Positions 5,190 through 5,412 of a stretch of 5,412 nucleotides of DNA are shown here, piece after piece. The stretch comes from Crocinitomicaceae bacterium (GTDB lineage Bacteria > Bacteroidota > Bacteroidia > Flavobacteriales_D > Sanyastnellaceae), in the NCBI GenBank assembly GCA_020848015.1, contig JADLBA010000050.1:1-5412 (forward strand). The letters are read 5' to 3'. The notes beneath the pieces are model-generated. The model saw nothing but the letters and a program-made list of their open reading frames with translations. It was not told where the DNA came from and did no database searches. How positions within the stretch are numbered: position 1 is the first letter of the stretch; the number at the start of each line of letters is the position of its first letter. Position numbers and translations under genes: made by a program.

Positions 5190-5412
5190 ATGGCCTCTAC
5201 AACTCTTTCATCCATCAGCGATATACAAACCGACTATCATGGTCGTGTTTTAGAGATTTTAAGCGGAAACCTGCCTGAAACATTGCTCTTCAATTATTTT
5301 GGAGATTTCAATCAGGTGAAGGTGGATTATTTGCTCCATATCGTTGAGACCAGTATTATCGAAGCGGGAGACAAGAGGCAGACGATGAAAAGGATTTGCA
5401 GTGTGCTGATCG
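5190..5412 (+). CDS. SiaB-like (DUF6272-type) regulatory protein kinase, N-terminal 74 residues (cut by window edge)
   Basis: The frame is open from ATG 5190 to the window edge (74 codons plus one base). After a polar leader of about 30 residues the sequence LLFNYFGDFNQ (32-42), followed by a helix-like HIVETSIIEAGDKRQTMKRICSVLI (50-74), resembles the start of SiaB-type proteins. In these a FxGxF-like strand is followed by helices carrying a conserved basic patch, then an ATPase-type fold. In Pseudomonas, SiaB is a kinase that phosphorylates the anti-sigma-antagonist-like SiaC, opposed by the PP2C phosphatase SiaA. Bacteroidota relatives are assumed to work in similar partner-switching signalling. 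The diagnostic nucleotide-binding motifs would lie beyond the window, so the kinase activity is not visible. The recognition is from memory of the family pattern and could be wrong in detail. No Shine-Dalgarno sequence precedes the start; there is no earlier in-frame ATG close by. Confidence 0.6.
   Translation, partial: MASTTLSSISDIQTDYHGRVLEILSGNLPETLLFNYFGDFNQVKVDYLLHIVETSIIEAGDKRQTMKRICSVLI

Overview
The window most likely comes from a member of the Bacteroidota (a Chitinophagales/Sphingobacteriales-like genome is my best guess, from inference only). Four things support this: a YdiI-type thioesterase coupled to menF, with menD nearby; a secreted protein built like Bacteroidota surface proteins (tail-fibre-like N-terminus, fibronectin type III, FISUMP-like C-terminus); promoter-like TAnnTTTG boxes; and start sites without clear Shine-Dalgarno sequences. 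No rRNA, tRNA, CRISPR array or insertion sequence is visible.

Positions 1-2791 are a menaquinone (vitamin K2) block on the minus strand. In transcription order these are menI (DHNA-CoA thioesterase), menF (isochorismate synthase) and, further on, menD (SEPHCHC synthase, cut by the left window edge). menI and menF overlap by one base and are almost certainly co-transcribed. MenF converts chorismate to isochorismate, MenD condenses isochorismate with 2-oxoglutarate, and MenI later hydrolyses 1,4-dihydroxy-2-naphthoyl-CoA. A plus-strand gene for a small NAD(P)-binding Rossmann protein (762-1376) sits between menF and menD, so menD must have its own promoter or be read through from menF.

Positions 2792-3172 are a 381-base gap holding two short inverted repeats and a doubtful 51-codon ORF. 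Positions 3173-4390 (minus strand) encode a 405-residue secreted FN3/FISUMP-type protein. Its promoter region is an AT-rich divergent intergenic stretch (4391-4658) with a good minus-strand -7 box, a perfect 6-1-6 palindrome and a symmetric A-tract/T-tract. This stretch is shared with a plus-strand 78-residue orphan gene (4659-4895) that ends in a very clear intrinsic terminator (4914-4950).

Positions 4951-5189 are non-coding and hold a 10-bp-stem inverted repeat and a promoter-like pair. The window closes inside a plus-strand gene (from 5190) whose first 74 residues resemble the SiaB-like (DUF6272-type) regulatory kinase family. The right half therefore looks like accessory surface and signalling genes next to a conserved housekeeping block. 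I see no clear evidence of a completely new system. The best leads are the orphan 78-residue gene with its palindrome-bearing control region, and the SiaB-like gene.
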